Notes: generated by a model not told the origin, from the sequence alone. A stretch of DNA of 64,000 bases from JAEYOM01 sp036260935 (GCA_036260935.1 DATALQ010000038.1:60178-124177), one strand, 5' to 3'; counted from the first letter of the stretch, positions 43,676-51,805 are shown. Made by a program: numbers and translations.

Positions 43676-43694
43676 GGGACAGGGACCCTGTCCC
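43676..43694. repeat. REP-like perfect palindrome
   Basis: GGGACAGGG-A-CCCTGTCCC, followed by ATTTTC and a second, looser GACAGG/CCTGTC region to ~43736. It resembles the short GGGACAG...CTGTCCC elements scattered in many anaerobe genomes. It may also weaken transcription into uxaC. Confidence 0.55.
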
Positions 43695-43743
43695 ATTTTC
43701 TCAGAAACCATGTCAGGATACCTGTCTCCCTGTCCTACTTATA

Positions 43744-43818
43744 AAAGGAGTATCGCTTAAAGGAGCATTGTGTAAATGAGCATTGCTTAAATGAGCATCG
43801 TATAAAGGAGTATCGCTT
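43744..43818 (+). repeat. Five 15-bp tandem repeats carrying Shine-Dalgarno sequences before uxaC
   Basis: Exactly five 15-base units abut the uxaC start codon. Units 1 and 5 are identical (AAAGGAGTATCGCTT). Units 1, 2 and 5 contain the ribosome site AAAGGAG. Units 3 and 4 carry AAATGAG instead, which creates two four-codon reading frames, ATG AGC ATT GCT TAA and ATG AGC ATC GTA TAA, each ending inside the next unit. The last unit serves as the uxaC ribosome site. Confidence 0.85.
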
Positions 43819-45237
43819 ATGAAAAAATTCATGGATGACGACTTCCTGCTGCAGAACGAAACTGCCAAAAGGCTGTATCATGACTATGCGAAGGATATGC
43901 CAATAATAGATTACCACTGTCACCTGAATCCGAAAGAGATAGCTGAAAACAGGCTGTACGGCAATATCACGGAGGCTTGGCTCGGAGGCGATCATTACAA
44001 GTGGCGCGCAATGCGGGCCAACGGTGTCGGGGAGCAGTACGTGACAGGTTCCGCCGACGACCGGTCCAAGTTCATGAAATGGGCTGAAACCATGCCGGCC
44101 TGTATTGGAAATCCCCTTTATCACTGGACGCATCTTGAGCTTCGAAGATATTTCGGCATCAATGAGCTGCTTTCCCCCGAAACTGCGGAAGACATCTGGA
44201 ACAGGTGCAATGAGAAACTCCGGACCCACGATTTCACACCAAGGAGTCTGATCCAGCGTTCCAATGTCAAGGCGCTGTGCACGACGGATGATCCTGTGGA
44301 TTCGCTCGAATATCATGAGGCAATTGCGAGGGATAAGACGTTTAACGTAAAGGTACTGCCGTCTTTCCGGCCCGATAACGCGATCAATATCGAAAAGCCC
44401 AGTTTTAACGAGTGGATAGGCAGATTGGTTCAGGCGGCAGGCATGGAAATACGCACACTGGACGATCTGAAGTCTGCGCTCGTAAAAAGGTTGGAGTTCT
44501 TCCACAGCAAGGGCTGCAGACTTTCGGACCATGGACTTGAGCCTGCAGTATTTATGGATTGCACGGAAGCGGAAGCCGCCGCGGTATTCGAAAAAGCGGT
44601 GTGTGAGGGCGAAATTAGCCCGGATGAGGTCAAAAAGTATAAGACACATATGTTGATATTCCTGGGAACCCAGTATAGCAGGCTTGGTTGGGTAATGCAG
44701 CTTCACATAGGCTGTATAAGGAATACAAACAGCAAACAGTTCAGGCTGCTTGGCCCCAATACCGGTTTCGATGCAATAGACGACGAGAATTTTGCTGGCG
44801 CCCTATCGAGTCTGCTCGACAGGATCAATGACGCGGGCGGGCTACCGAAAACCATCCTTTACTGCCTCAACCCAAGGGATAACGAAGTGTTGAGTGCGAT
44901 CGCCGGAAGCTTCCAGGACGGCACAGCGCCAGGTAAGATACAGTTCGGTTCAGGCTGGTGGTTCAACGACCAGAAGGACGGCATGCAAAAGCAGATGACA
45001 ACGCTTGCTGCAATGGGCCTTCTCAGCAGGTTTGTCGGAATGCTGACCGATTCCAGAAGCTTTCTTTCGTATACACGGCATGAATATTTCAGAAGGATTT
45101 TATGCAACATGATTGGTGAATTGGCGGAAAAAGGCGAAGCGCCCGATGATATCAAACTTTTGGGTGGCATGGTGCAGGATATCTGTTATAATAATGCGGT
45201 AAAGTATTTTGGTTTTATGGAGAGGACTGAAGGATAG
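43819..45237 (+). CDS. uxaC: Glucuronate isomerase
   Basis: Interconverts D-glucuronate and D-fructuronate (and galacturonate and tagaturonate), the first step of hexuronate breakdown. 472 residues, the normal size. The amidohydrolase-like metal site starts with PIIDYHCHLNPKEI; further family segments are WLGGDHYKWRAMRANGV, WTHLELRRYFGI, ALCTTDDPVDSLEYH, GTQYSRLGWVMQLHIGCIRNTN and FGSGWWFNDQKDGM. Unlike most neighbours it is preceded by a five-fold ribosome-site repeat. It is the last gene of the uxuB-gnd-larA operon. Confidence 0.96.
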   Translation: MKKFMDDDFLLQNETAKRLYHDYAKDMPIIDYHCHLNPKEIAENRLYGNITEAWLGGDHYKWRAMRANGVGEQYVTGSADDRSKFMKWAETMPACIGNPLYHWTHLELRRYFGINELLSPETAEDIWNRCNEKLRTHDFTPRSLIQRSNVKALCTTDDPVDSLEYHEAIARDKTFNVKVLPSFRPDNAINIEKPSFNEWIGRLVQAAGMEIRTLDDLKSALVKRLEFFHSKGCRLSDHGLEPAVFMDCTEAEAAAVFEKAVCEGEISPDEVKKYKTHMLIFLGTQYSRLGWVMQLHIGCIRNTNSKQFRLLGPNTGFDAIDDENFAGALSSLLDRINDAGGLPKTILYCLNPRDNEVLSAIAGSFQDGTAPGKIQFGSGWWFNDQKDGMQKQMTTLAAMGLLSRFVGMLTDSRSFLSYTRHEYFRRILCNMIGELAEKGEAPDDIKLLGGMVQDICYNNAVKYFGFMERTEG

Positions 45238-45325
45238 AATTCGTGCAGCTTCAGCCAGCTTGGGATTGGCACCTTGCCCCATTTCGCGGGACCCGGCTGA
45301 ATGGGACAGCGCCTGAATAGTACAT

Positions 45326-46750
45326 ATGGGAGAAATAGAAGCAAATAAGAGTAAAAGAACGCTTATACTGATAAATGTAGTGCTTGTCACCTTTATGTCA
45401 ACTTTACAGGGCAGCATAATCGATGTTGCCCTGCCTACAATGGCTCGCAGCCTTAGTGTTACGACAGAGGCAATTTCCTGGGTCGTAACTACATTTCTGA
45501 TCGTTGTTACATCGACGATCCTGGTTTTCGGAAAGCTCGGCGATATCAAGGGCAAGATTAAAATATTCCAGTTCGGGCTGATACTGTTTACGCTCGGCTG
45601 TCTGCTCTGCGGCATTTCTACCTCATACACGGCGCTCATTTTCTCGAGGATCATACAGGCTATAGGCGCTGCCGGAACAATGGCCAACAACCAGGGCATC
45701 ATCGCCGAGACGTACCCTAAAAATGAGAGAGGCCGGGCGCTCGGTATTTCGGGTTCGTTCGTTGCGCTTGGAAACCTAGTGGGGCCGCCGCTGGGAGGCA
45801 TGATCATCAGCTTTCTCAACTGGAACTACATATTCCTTGTCAATGTGCCCATAGGGATCATCGTCTATTTAATGGGAACAAAGATACTACCGCGCAGCGA
45901 AGACAGGACGGAGGAAAAGCTGGATCTCAAAGGTGCGATATTGCTGGTCTCAACGATTGGCCTGTTCTTTATTGCGATTACTTTCGGAAGGAACATCGGG
46001 TTTACAAACCCGGCAATATTAGCTGCCTTCGCAGCTGCCATGGTTGCTGCCGTTATTTTTGTCAGGACGGAATTGAAGCTGGAAAAGCCAGTGCTGCAGT
46101 TCGGCATTTTTAGCAACAAACTGTTTTCGCTTAGTATTTTCTGCTCGTTCACATCTTTTATCGCATTGTTCTGCCTTATCATCATACAGCCCTTTTACTT
46201 GCAATATGCTTTGAAATACACTCCGGCCGAGACCGGTCTCATAATGATGGTCAACCCTGTCGTCATGTTTATAGTGGCGCCGTTGAGCGGCCGCCTGTCC
46301 GACAAAATAGGCTCGGAATTCCTTACGTTCCTTGGCCTTTCGATAACAAGCGCGGCCCTGCTGCTAATGTCGTCTCTGACGCAGTATACGAACCTGCTGA
46401 CGCTCATTGCAGCTGTCATGATATTGTCAGGAGGAAACGCACTATTCCAGTCGCCCAACACATCGCTGATAATGTCCACAGTGACGCATGACAGGCTTGG
46501 GATCGCAGGCAGCATAAACGCATTCGTCAGAAACCTCGGTATGGTATTCGGCGCAACGATGGCCACCATTCTGCTCTATGATTTTATGAGCCTCAATCTG
46601 GGTAAACGGGTTGCTACCTTGCTGCCCGGTTACGAAAACGCCTTCATTTTCGGAATGAAGTATGTTTTCATAGTAGCGGCTTCGATCTGCATGGTCGGCG
46701 CTTTGCTTACGGCCTACAGGCTCTACAGGAGAAGACTCAAACATGCTTAG
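45326..46750 (+). CDS. MFS drug/solute exporter (EmrB/QacA, DHA2 type)
   Basis: A 474-residue, 14-segment major-facilitator transporter of the DHA2 class. The diagnostic motifs are GSIIDVALPTMARSL (motif D1), GKLGDIKGKIKIFQFGL (motif A) and FSRIIQAIGAAGTMANNQGIIAETYPKNERGRALGISG (motif B and following). These pumps expel drugs or metabolites with protons. No good ribosome site precedes the ATG at 45326, which is unusual in this window; the N-terminal sequence nevertheless fits the family. It follows uxaC by 88 bases and may be read through from that operon, in which case sugar-acid efflux is conceivable (inference). Confidence 0.88.
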   Translation: MGEIEANKSKRTLILINVVLVTFMSTLQGSIIDVALPTMARSLSVTTEAISWVVTTFLIVVTSTILVFGKLGDIKGKIKIFQFGLILFTLGCLLCGISTSYTALIFSRIIQAIGAAGTMANNQGIIAETYPKNERGRALGISGSFVALGNLVGPPLGGMIISFLNWNYIFLVNVPIGIIVYLMGTKILPRSEDRTEEKLDLKGAILLVSTIGLFFIAITFGRNIGFTNPAILAAFAAAMVAAVIFVRTELKLEKPVLQFGIFSNKLFSLSIFCSFTSFIALFCLIIIQPFYLQYALKYTPAETGLIMMVNPVVMFIVAPLSGRLSDKIGSEFLTFLGLSITSAALLLMSSLTQYTNLLTLIAAVMILSGGNALFQSPNTSLIMSTVTHDRLGIAGSINAFVRNLGMVFGATMATILLYDFMSLNLGKRVATLLPGYENAFIFGMKYVFIVAASICMVGALLTAYRLYRRRLKHA

Positions 46751-46847
46751 GGTATAGCCTTCTTGCTATTTGATACAAAAATGGGATACAATAAGTCCGG
46801 ATACGTTGGTACGAATTGTATACATAAAATACGGGAGATATAATGTG

Positions 46848-47633
46848 ATGAAGGAAAAATACGATTTCAACGACTTGCTTCAGGTCATGGAAAGGCTTCG
46901 CGCCGAGAATGGCTGCCCGTGGGACAGGGAGCAGACCCACGAGAGCCTCAAAATATATCTTATAGAAGAAACCTACGAAGTGCTCGAGGCACTGGATGCA
47001 GGCGACATGAAAAAGTTCTGCAATGAACTCGGCGACCTGCTGCTTCAGATCGTGTTTCACGCTCAGATTGCAAAGGAAAACGGTGTTTTCGATATGGACG
47101 ATGTTACTACAGAGATCTGTCAGAAGCTGATCTCAAGACACACGCACATTTTCGGCGATGCAAAGGCAGATACTGCGGAGCAGGTGATAGAGAACTGGGA
47201 GGCAATCAAAAAGAAGGAGAAACAGATCAAAAGCCAGACCGGCGTACTCAAGGACGTCCCCTCCAATCTGCCGGCGCTGATGAGGAGTTACAAGGTACAG
47301 CAAAAAGCTGCGCAGGTCGGATTCGACTGGGATGATATAGAAGACGTTTTCGGCAAGGTAGACGAGGAAATTCAGGAGCTTCGGGATGTATACAAGAGTA
47401 AAAATGTGGAAAGAATAACGGATGAATTGGGAGATGCGTTGTTTGCGCTGGTCAATCTATCCAGATTCCTCAAGATCCAGCCGGAATTGGCCCTCACCGG
47501 AACGGTCGGCAAGTTTATCAGAAGGTTCGAGTACATCGAACAGCAGAGCGCCAAAGAAGGGAAAAAACTTGAGGATATGAGTCTGGCCGAGATGGACGTG
47601 CTGTGGAACGAAGCAAAGGCAAAGGAACGATGA
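46848..47633 (+). CDS. mazG: Nucleoside triphosphate pyrophosphohydrolase MazG
   Basis: Hydrolyses NTPs to NMP and pyrophosphate. 261 residues, two MazG domains. The first has LRAENGCPWDREQTHESLKIYLIEETYEVLEAL and ELGDLLLQIVFHAQIA; the second has KVDEEIQELRDV and RITDELGDALFALVNLSRF. Both keep the Glu-x-x-Glu...Glu-x-x-Asp metal motif. ATG at 46848 after GGGAG; the longer frame from 46770 is upstream sequence. First gene of the conserved Firmicute block mazG-hup-rqcP-yabP-yabQ-divIC-yabR. Confidence 0.95.
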   Translation: MKEKYDFNDLLQVMERLRAENGCPWDREQTHESLKIYLIEETYEVLEALDAGDMKKFCNELGDLLLQIVFHAQIAKENGVFDMDDVTTEICQKLISRHTHIFGDAKADTAEQVIENWEAIKKKEKQIKSQTGVLKDVPSNLPALMRSYKVQQKAAQVGFDWDDIEDVFGKVDEEIQELRDVYKSKNVERITDELGDALFALVNLSRFLKIQPELALTGTVGKFIRRFEYIEQQSAKEGKKLEDMSLAEMDVLWNEAKAKER

Positions 47634-47735
47634 AAAATAGCCGCTTCAAAAATGGGAAGTTATTATTTCATCGTTCCTGAAGCTCCCGAAAGATTCCAGG
47701 ATGGATGTATGAGGTAAGGAGAAGGAGGATATTTG

Positions 47736-48011
47736 ATGAACAAGTCGGATCTTATAAGCAGCATGGCATCCAAGGGTGATATTACGAAGGTCGACGCGGA
47801 GAAGGCTTTGAACGCTTTTGTCGAAAGCGTTGAGGAGGCTCTGGTTAACGGCGACAAGGTACAGCTGGTAGGCTTCGGTTCCTTTGAAGTCCGCGAAAGG
47901 GCTGCAAGGAAGGGAAGGAACCCGCAGACTAAAAAAGAGATAACGATAAAGGCTTCAAAAGCGCCGGTATTCAAAGTCGGCAAGGCTCTAAAGGATATGG
48001 TGAACGAATAG
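47736..48011 (+). CDS. hup: HU-family DNA-binding protein
   Basis: A 91-residue histone-like protein HU. MNKSDLISSMASKGDITKVDAEKALNAFVESVEEAL, the VQLVGFGSFEVRERAARKGRNPQTKKEI arm that bends DNA, and PVFKVGKALKDMV are canonical. ATG at 47736 after AAGGAGG. The gene lies between mazG and rqcP, as in many Firmicutes. Confidence 0.96.
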   Translation: MNKSDLISSMASKGDITKVDAEKALNAFVESVEEALVNGDKVQLVGFGSFEVRERAARKGRNPQTKKEITIKASKAPVFKVGKALKDMVNE

Positions 48012-48034
48012 TACATAGATAGGGGTCGTATTAT

Positions 48035-48274
48035 ATGAGGATAGATAAATATCTCAAGGTATCCAGGCTGATAAAGCGCAGAACGCTGGCAAACGAGGCC
48101 TGTGAGACCGGGCATGTGACCATAAACGGCAAAACGGCGAAGCCGGGTTCGGAGGTAAAAGTCGGAGACGTCATCGAAATAAGGTTCGGCAGCAGCCTGA
48201 CCACGGTAGAAGTCACGTCCGTAGCCGAACATGTGGTAAAAGCCGATTCGAAGGAAATGTATGAGATTAAGTAG
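48035..48274 (+). CDS. rqcP: S4-domain RNA-binding protein RqcP (YabO)
   Basis: A 79-residue S4-domain protein (MRIDKYLKVSRLIKRRTLANEACETGHVTINGKTAKPGSEVKVGDVIEI). RqcP binds obstructed 50S subunits and helps RqcH add alanine tails in bacterial ribosome quality control (known from B. subtilis). It follows hup by 23 bases. ATG preceded by AGGGG. Confidence 0.92.
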   Translation: MRIDKYLKVSRLIKRRTLANEACETGHVTINGKTAKPGSEVKVGDVIEIRFGSSLTTVEVTSVAEHVVKADSKEMYEIK

Positions 48275-48459
48275 CCCGGAGTTCAAAGATACGCCGGGTG
48301 GCGCCAGAAAATTGCAGATGTTCGATATATCTGCAATTTTTTTGTTTATGGAACATAGCATAGGCATTATACCCCTTGTACATGCATATAAATCAACTAT
48401 GGAATGCTGTTATCCTGCTGATGACCTGTCGTTTCCGATCTTGCGGGGAGGGGATATTG

Positions 48460-48750
48460 ATGACCGACGAGAAAAAAGTGCCGAAGCCCAGGGTTTCCAA
48501 CCTGATACTAGAAAACAGGGAAAAACTGAGTATTTCCGGGGTAATTGACGTAGAAAGCTTCAATGATGAATGCGTCATCGCAGATACGGAGCTTGGCATA
48601 CTGGTCGTAAAGGGGGTAGACCTTCATATCAACAAGCTGAACATAGATAGTTCGGAGTTGGGGATCGAAGGTGAAATTATGAGCTGCGAATACTCCGACA
48701 GGGAAACCAGGAGCAAAGGCGGAGGCTTCTTTGCCCGGATGTTCAAATGA
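48460..48750 (+). CDS. yabP: Sporulation protein YabP
   Basis: A 96-residue YabP/YqfC-family protein (RVSNLILENREKLSISGVIDVESFNDECVIADTELGILVVKGVDLHINKLNIDSSELGIEGEI). YabP is made in the sporulating cell and takes part in spore coat or cortex assembly with YabQ. ATG at 48460 after GGGGAGGGG; the frame back to 48376 is upstream leader. Its stop overlaps the start of yabQ by four bases (ATGA). A hairpin TTGCAGAT...ATCTGCAA with T-run (~48312-48345) separates it from rqcP. Confidence 0.93.
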   Translation: MTDEKKVPKPRVSNLILENREKLSISGVIDVESFNDECVIADTELGILVVKGVDLHINKLNIDSSELGIEGEIMSCEYSDRETRSKGGGFFARMFK

Positions 48751-49304
48751 TATTCCCGGTGAGCCGTCAGGCTTATGTCTTTTTATGCACCGTCGCAGGC
48801 GGAATGGCGATCGCGCTGGTTTACGACATTTTCAGGATAATCAGGAAGGCTGTCAGAACCGGCAGTCTGCTTACTTATGCCGAGGATATTGTCTATTGGG
48901 TGATCTCGGCCGCCATCATGCTGTTTACGATCTACTACAGCAATGAAGGCGAGATCAGGGGATTCCTGTTCGTTGGCACGATAATCGGAGTCGTGCTTTA
49001 TTCCTCGCTTTTCAGTAAAATTGTAATGGAATCCTCACTTTTTATCATCAATATGACGATCAAAATAGTAAAGGCAGTGATGTTTGTTATTTTGTATCCC
49101 TTCAGGCTTGTACTGAAAATACTTGCCGCGCCTGTGCGAAAGCTTGCCGTTTTTATAGCCGACTCACTGCGCAAGGCCGGATATTCAAGCACGGCGGGAA
49201 ACGGCGGCAAGAAACGGTTCAGAAAAATAAGGCTTGTTAGAAAATTTGTAAGGCGTGTCCTCAAAAGAAGAAAAATAGGGCTCAATAAAAATGTTAAGTC
49301 CTGA
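48747..49304 (+). CDS. yabQ: Spore cortex biosynthesis protein YabQ
   Basis: A 185-residue membrane protein with about four hydrophobic segments (residues ~10-30, 42-62, 70-90, 98-120) and a basic C-terminus (KKRFRKIRLVRKFVRRVLKRRKIG). FLCTVAGGMAIALVYDIFRIIRKAV and EDIVYWVISAAIMLFTIYYSNEGEIRGFLFVG are family hallmarks. In B. subtilis YabQ is needed for the spore cortex. Translation is coupled to yabP. Confidence 0.93.
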   Translation: MIFPVSRQAYVFLCTVAGGMAIALVYDIFRIIRKAVRTGSLLTYAEDIVYWVISAAIMLFTIYYSNEGEIRGFLFVGTIIGVVLYSSLFSKIVMESSLFIINMTIKIVKAVMFVILYPFRLVLKILAAPVRKLAVFIADSLRKAGYSSTAGNGGKKRFRKIRLVRKFVRRVLKRRKIGLNKNVKS

Positions 49305-49451
49305 AATTAGCTGAACAAATCAAGGTAATGCATATTTTTTCAATGCATTTAGCAGGATTTTTCAGAGTTTCGTAGAATTAATACAGAACTGATAGTTATA
49401 CAAGAGATAAGGGAGGCCTTACCTCGAGCATTCGATGCGAGAGGCCCTGAA

Positions 49452-49733
49452 ATGAGCAAAAGAAAGAAGAAATCCCCGTTTGCAGTTGTATCTGTGGCCG
49501 TTTTACTTGTTTACCTGCTGTTTATCGCATTGAATCAGCAGAAGCTTCTCAATGCAAAGGATCTTGAACTCGGCAGGATCGAAAACAGGATAGATGAGGA
49601 AACAAAGCTTAACGATGAGCTCAATAAGGAAAAAGAAATGATCCAGAGCGACGAGTATATCGAGAAGGTCGCCAGGGAGAAACTGGGCATGGTTAAAAAA
49701 GATCAAAAGGTTTATGTCGATATCGGGAAATAA
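49452..49733 (+). CDS. divIC: Septum formation initiator DivIC/FtsL-type protein
   Basis: A 93-residue bitopic division protein: basic N-terminus, one membrane segment (residues ~9-26), then a coiled coil (LLNAKDLELGRIENRIDEETKLNDELNKEKEMI) and the C-terminal YIEKVAREKLGMVKKDQKVYVDI typical of FtsB/DivIC. It works in the FtsQ-FtsB-FtsL complex at the septum. It follows yabQ, as in B. subtilis. Confidence 0.9.
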   Translation: MSKRKKKSPFAVVSVAVLLVYLLFIALNQQKLLNAKDLELGRIENRIDEETKLNDELNKEKEMIQSDEYIEKVAREKLGMVKKDQKVYVDIGK

Positions 49734-49870
49734 AAACCTGCCTTCTTCAAATTCCTACAGCCCTTATGAATACAGGCTTGACGAAATATTCCATATACGA
49801 TATAATCGAATTGCTTTCAATACAACTACGACCAGAGCCTATTTTTAGCGGTGTTGAACCGTTTATTATT

Positions 49871-49900
49871 ACGAGGCAGCGAGCGTATCTTCTGCCTCGT
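49871..49900. other. Hairpin in the gap between divIC and the S1 gene
   Basis: ACGAGGCAG and CTGCCTCGT form a perfect nine-base stem with a 12-base loop. No T-run follows, so it is not an obvious terminator. It could be part of a leader for the S1-domain gene. Confidence 0.4.
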
Positions 49901-49992
49901 TGAAACGTACCTAAGACCGGAAAATTTTTCTGCAACAGAAGAATCTTCCAGGAGCTGATGCGTTATAATCGTTAAGGAGGATTTCTTTCTGT

Positions 49993-50418
49993 ATGCTTGT
50001 TGAGGTAGGTAATATAGTTGATGGGAAAGTATCCGGGATAACCAATTTCGGGGCTTTCATCCAACTACCTGAAGGGAAGACGGGTCTGGTTCACATCTCT
50101 GAGATTGCTGAAGAATACGTGAAGGACATCAAGAATCATCTCAAGGAAAATCAGGAAGTCAAAGTCAAAGTTCTTTCAATGGATAACGGCAAAATCAGTC
50201 TGTCCATTAAGAAAGCCATCGACAGAAAAACTGCTCCAAGATCAGGCAGACCGCCTGTTGAAATAAATTGGGACAGAAATTTCTCCGAGGGATTATCTTT
50301 CGAAGACCGTCTGTCTAAGTTCATGAAAGACAGCGATGAGAAGATGCACGATCTGAAGAAGAGCTTCGAGTCCAAGAGGGGCGGCGGAGGCTACCGGAAG
50401 ACTACTCAGTATTTCTAG
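49993..50418 (+). CDS. S1-domain RNA-binding protein (YabR-like)
   Basis: A 141-residue protein. Residues 1-75 form an S1 domain (VEVGNIVDGKVSGITNFGAFIQLPEGKTGLVHISEIAEEYVKDIKNHLKENQEVKVKVLSMD-NGKISLSIKKA). A charged tail follows, ending in SKRGGGGYRKTTQYF. It resembles B. subtilis YabR and general stress protein 13; the family binds RNA and probably ribosomes. ATG after AAGGAGG. It completes the division/sporulation block. Confidence 0.9.
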   Translation: MLVEVGNIVDGKVSGITNFGAFIQLPEGKTGLVHISEIAEEYVKDIKNHLKENQEVKVKVLSMDNGKISLSIKKAIDRKTAPRSGRPPVEINWDRNFSEGLSFEDRLSKFMKDSDEKMHDLKKSFESKRGGGGYRKTTQYF

Positions 50419-50584
50419 AGATCAGGCATAGTTATAGCAGATAAGAGTACCGAATCCGGACATCCGGCCGACATATCCTTACATTACGATATGCAACAGA
50501 TAGCTTTTATGCTGTAAGATGTGGCTATCACTGGCACTTGATATTTACATGCAGCGGTGTTATTATATTGTAGTCGTTTAACAT

Positions 50585-50672
50585 GCCGAAGTGGCGGAAC
50601 TGGCAGACGCACAGGACTTAAAATCCTGCGGCCCTTAAAGCCGTACGGGTTCGATTCCCGTCTTCGGCACCA
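50585..50672 (+). tRNA. tRNA-Leu (anticodon UAA)
   Basis: An 88-nt class II tRNA with encoded CCA. The acceptor stem GCCGAAG/CTTCGGC is followed by A and CCA (50669-50672). Anticodon loop CTTAAAA gives UAA. A long variable arm (CGGCCCTTAAAGCCG) and T-arm GGTTCGATTCC are standard for leucine tRNA. Confidence 0.97.
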
Positions 50673-50674
50673 AT

Positions 50675-50720
50675 AAAGGGATTGAGAGCATTTTCGAATG
50701 TTTCTCAGTCCCTTTTATTA
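50675..50720 (+). terminator. Terminator of the tRNA-Leu gene
   Basis: AAAGGGATTGAGA and TCTCAGTCCCTTTT pair, with CATT-TTCG-AATG at the tip, followed by ATTATTT. Confidence 0.8.
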
Positions 50721-50737
50721 TTTACCCTATGGACACC

Positions 50738-50786
50738 AAAAAACCAAGGGTTTCAGCAATAGTCTGAAATACCTTGGTTCTTTTTT
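50738..50786. terminator. Bidirectional terminator
   Basis: AACCAAGG-GTTTCA pairs with TGAAA-TACCTTGGTT. It is flanked by AAAAAA on the left and CTTTTTT on the right, so it can end the minus-strand metal operon as well as plus-strand transcripts. Confidence 0.8.
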
Positions 50787-50821
50787 ATCCTCTTTGCTAC
50801 CGATAATCCAACCAATACGTA

Positions 50822-51400
50822 TTACTGATTTTCCGCTTTGGCAATATTGATTGATATCTTCCCCTTCTGGGCCAATCTTGACAGAAAGTATATTGCACTG
50901 CTCTTGGAGATCTTTAATTTCTCGGCTATTTCATCCGGGCTGATAGTGCTCTTCTCCTTAACCAAAGCAAATATCTCCTCATCCACCTGCTGGACCCATT
51001 CTTCAAAAAGCTGTCTTACTTCAGGAGTGGCAAAGGTTGCTATTTCACTGCTCTGCGATATGGTTGCCATCATGTTTTTGCACATATCCATGGGGTTGAA
51101 ACCATCTGAGGTGCTTTCCTTACCTGATTTCGACCCCATCATTGAACGCATCATATCCATCATGGATCCTTTACCGCCCATCATGGAGCCCATCATACCC
51201 ATCATTCCTCCGCCTTGTCCCTGGCTGCCGCCCATCATCTGCTCCATCATCCTGGGCATCATATTGTTCATCATATCCTGCTTCTCTTCTTTAGTCATAT
51301 TGGAAAAGAAATTCTCCATCATTTTGTCCATCATTTCCTTTACTTCCTCCGGGGACATCTTTCCCATCATGTTCTCCATCATTTTGTCCTTAATGTTCAT
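50822..51400 (-). CDS. Methionine-rich protein with C-terminal winged helix
   Basis: A 192-residue protein with no family that I recognise. The first ~112 residues contain about 35 Met, mostly as MM pairs spaced by charged or Gly residues (KMMENMMGKM, EMMDKMMENF, GGGMMGMMGSMMGG). There is a single Cys in DMCKNMM. The last ~75 residues look like a winged-helix or MarR-like DNA-binding fold (EEIFALVKEKSTISPDEIAEKLKISKSSAIYFLSRLAQKGKISI). Met-rich segments often bind Cu(I) or Ag(I). With the ArsR gene directly upstream in the same operon, a metal sensor or metal buffer is plausible (inference). ATG after AAGGAGG. Confidence 0.75.
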   Translation of the reverse strand: MNIKDKMMENMMGKMSPEEVKEMMDKMMENFFSNMTKEEKQDMMNNMMPRMMEQMMGGSQGQGGGMMGMMGSMMGGKGSMMDMMRSMMGSKSGKESTSDGFNPMDMCKNMMATISQSSEIATFATPEVRQLFEEWVQQVDEEIFALVKEKSTISPDEIAEKLKISKSSAIYFLSRLAQKGKISINIAKAENQ

Positions 51401-51438
51401 ACTTGAACCTCCTTGATATTATTCATTCCTGATAACGT

Positions 51439-51780
51439 CTATTTCCAGTGCATCCTCCACCAGGGCGGGGCACAAAACATTGAATCATTGGCCTCTCTGT
51501 CCTCGATTGAGTTTGATATTTCAAAGAAAATGCCTAGAGCACTTAGAAGCCTTGGATCCTTTAATCGGTAATATATGAAAGGGCCTGAACGCTTCGTTTC
51601 GAGCACCTGGCTTTCTCTAAGCGTTTTGAGATGGTGGGAAATCAATGGCTGTGACAGGCCAGTGGCTTCAACAATCTCAGAAACAGACCGATTCTGATCT
51701 CCGATGAAATTAATTATTCTAAGCCTGTTGGAATCTCCAAGTGTTTGAAATAGTAATTGTAATTTTTGAGTATCTTCCAT
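51439..51780 (-). CDS. ArsR/SmtB-family transcriptional regulator
   Basis: A 113-residue winged-helix repressor: LFQTLGDSNRLRIINFIGDQNRSVSEIVEATGLSQPLISHHLKTLRESQVLETKRSGPFIYYRLKDPRLLSALGIFF. The usual CxC arsenic site in the recognition helix is absent. The C-terminus MFCAPPWWRMHWK carries a Cys, a His and two Met residues, and may form a different metal or ligand site. GAGGTTAAT precedes the ATG. First gene of a two-gene minus-strand operon with the Met-rich protein, 38 bases apart. Confidence 0.9.
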   Translation of the reverse strand: MEDTQKLQLLFQTLGDSNRLRIINFIGDQNRSVSEIVEATGLSQPLISHHLKTLRESQVLETKRSGPFIYYRLKDPRLLSALGIFFEISNSIEDREANDSMFCAPPWWRMHWK

Positions 51781-51805
51781 ATTAACCTCTATTTATATCA
51801 ATAAT

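Noticed and set aside
43676..43694. Dedicated terminator splitting uxaC from the uxuB operon
   Set aside because: The palindrome has no proper T-run and resembles scattered REP-like elements, so I did not treat it as an operon boundary.
50838..51416. Long plus-strand reading frame, 192 codons, hydrophobic
   Set aside because: It is the mirror of the Met-rich gene (ATG repeats read as CAT on the other strand), has no ribosome site, and the minus-strand gene has a perfect AAGGAGG.
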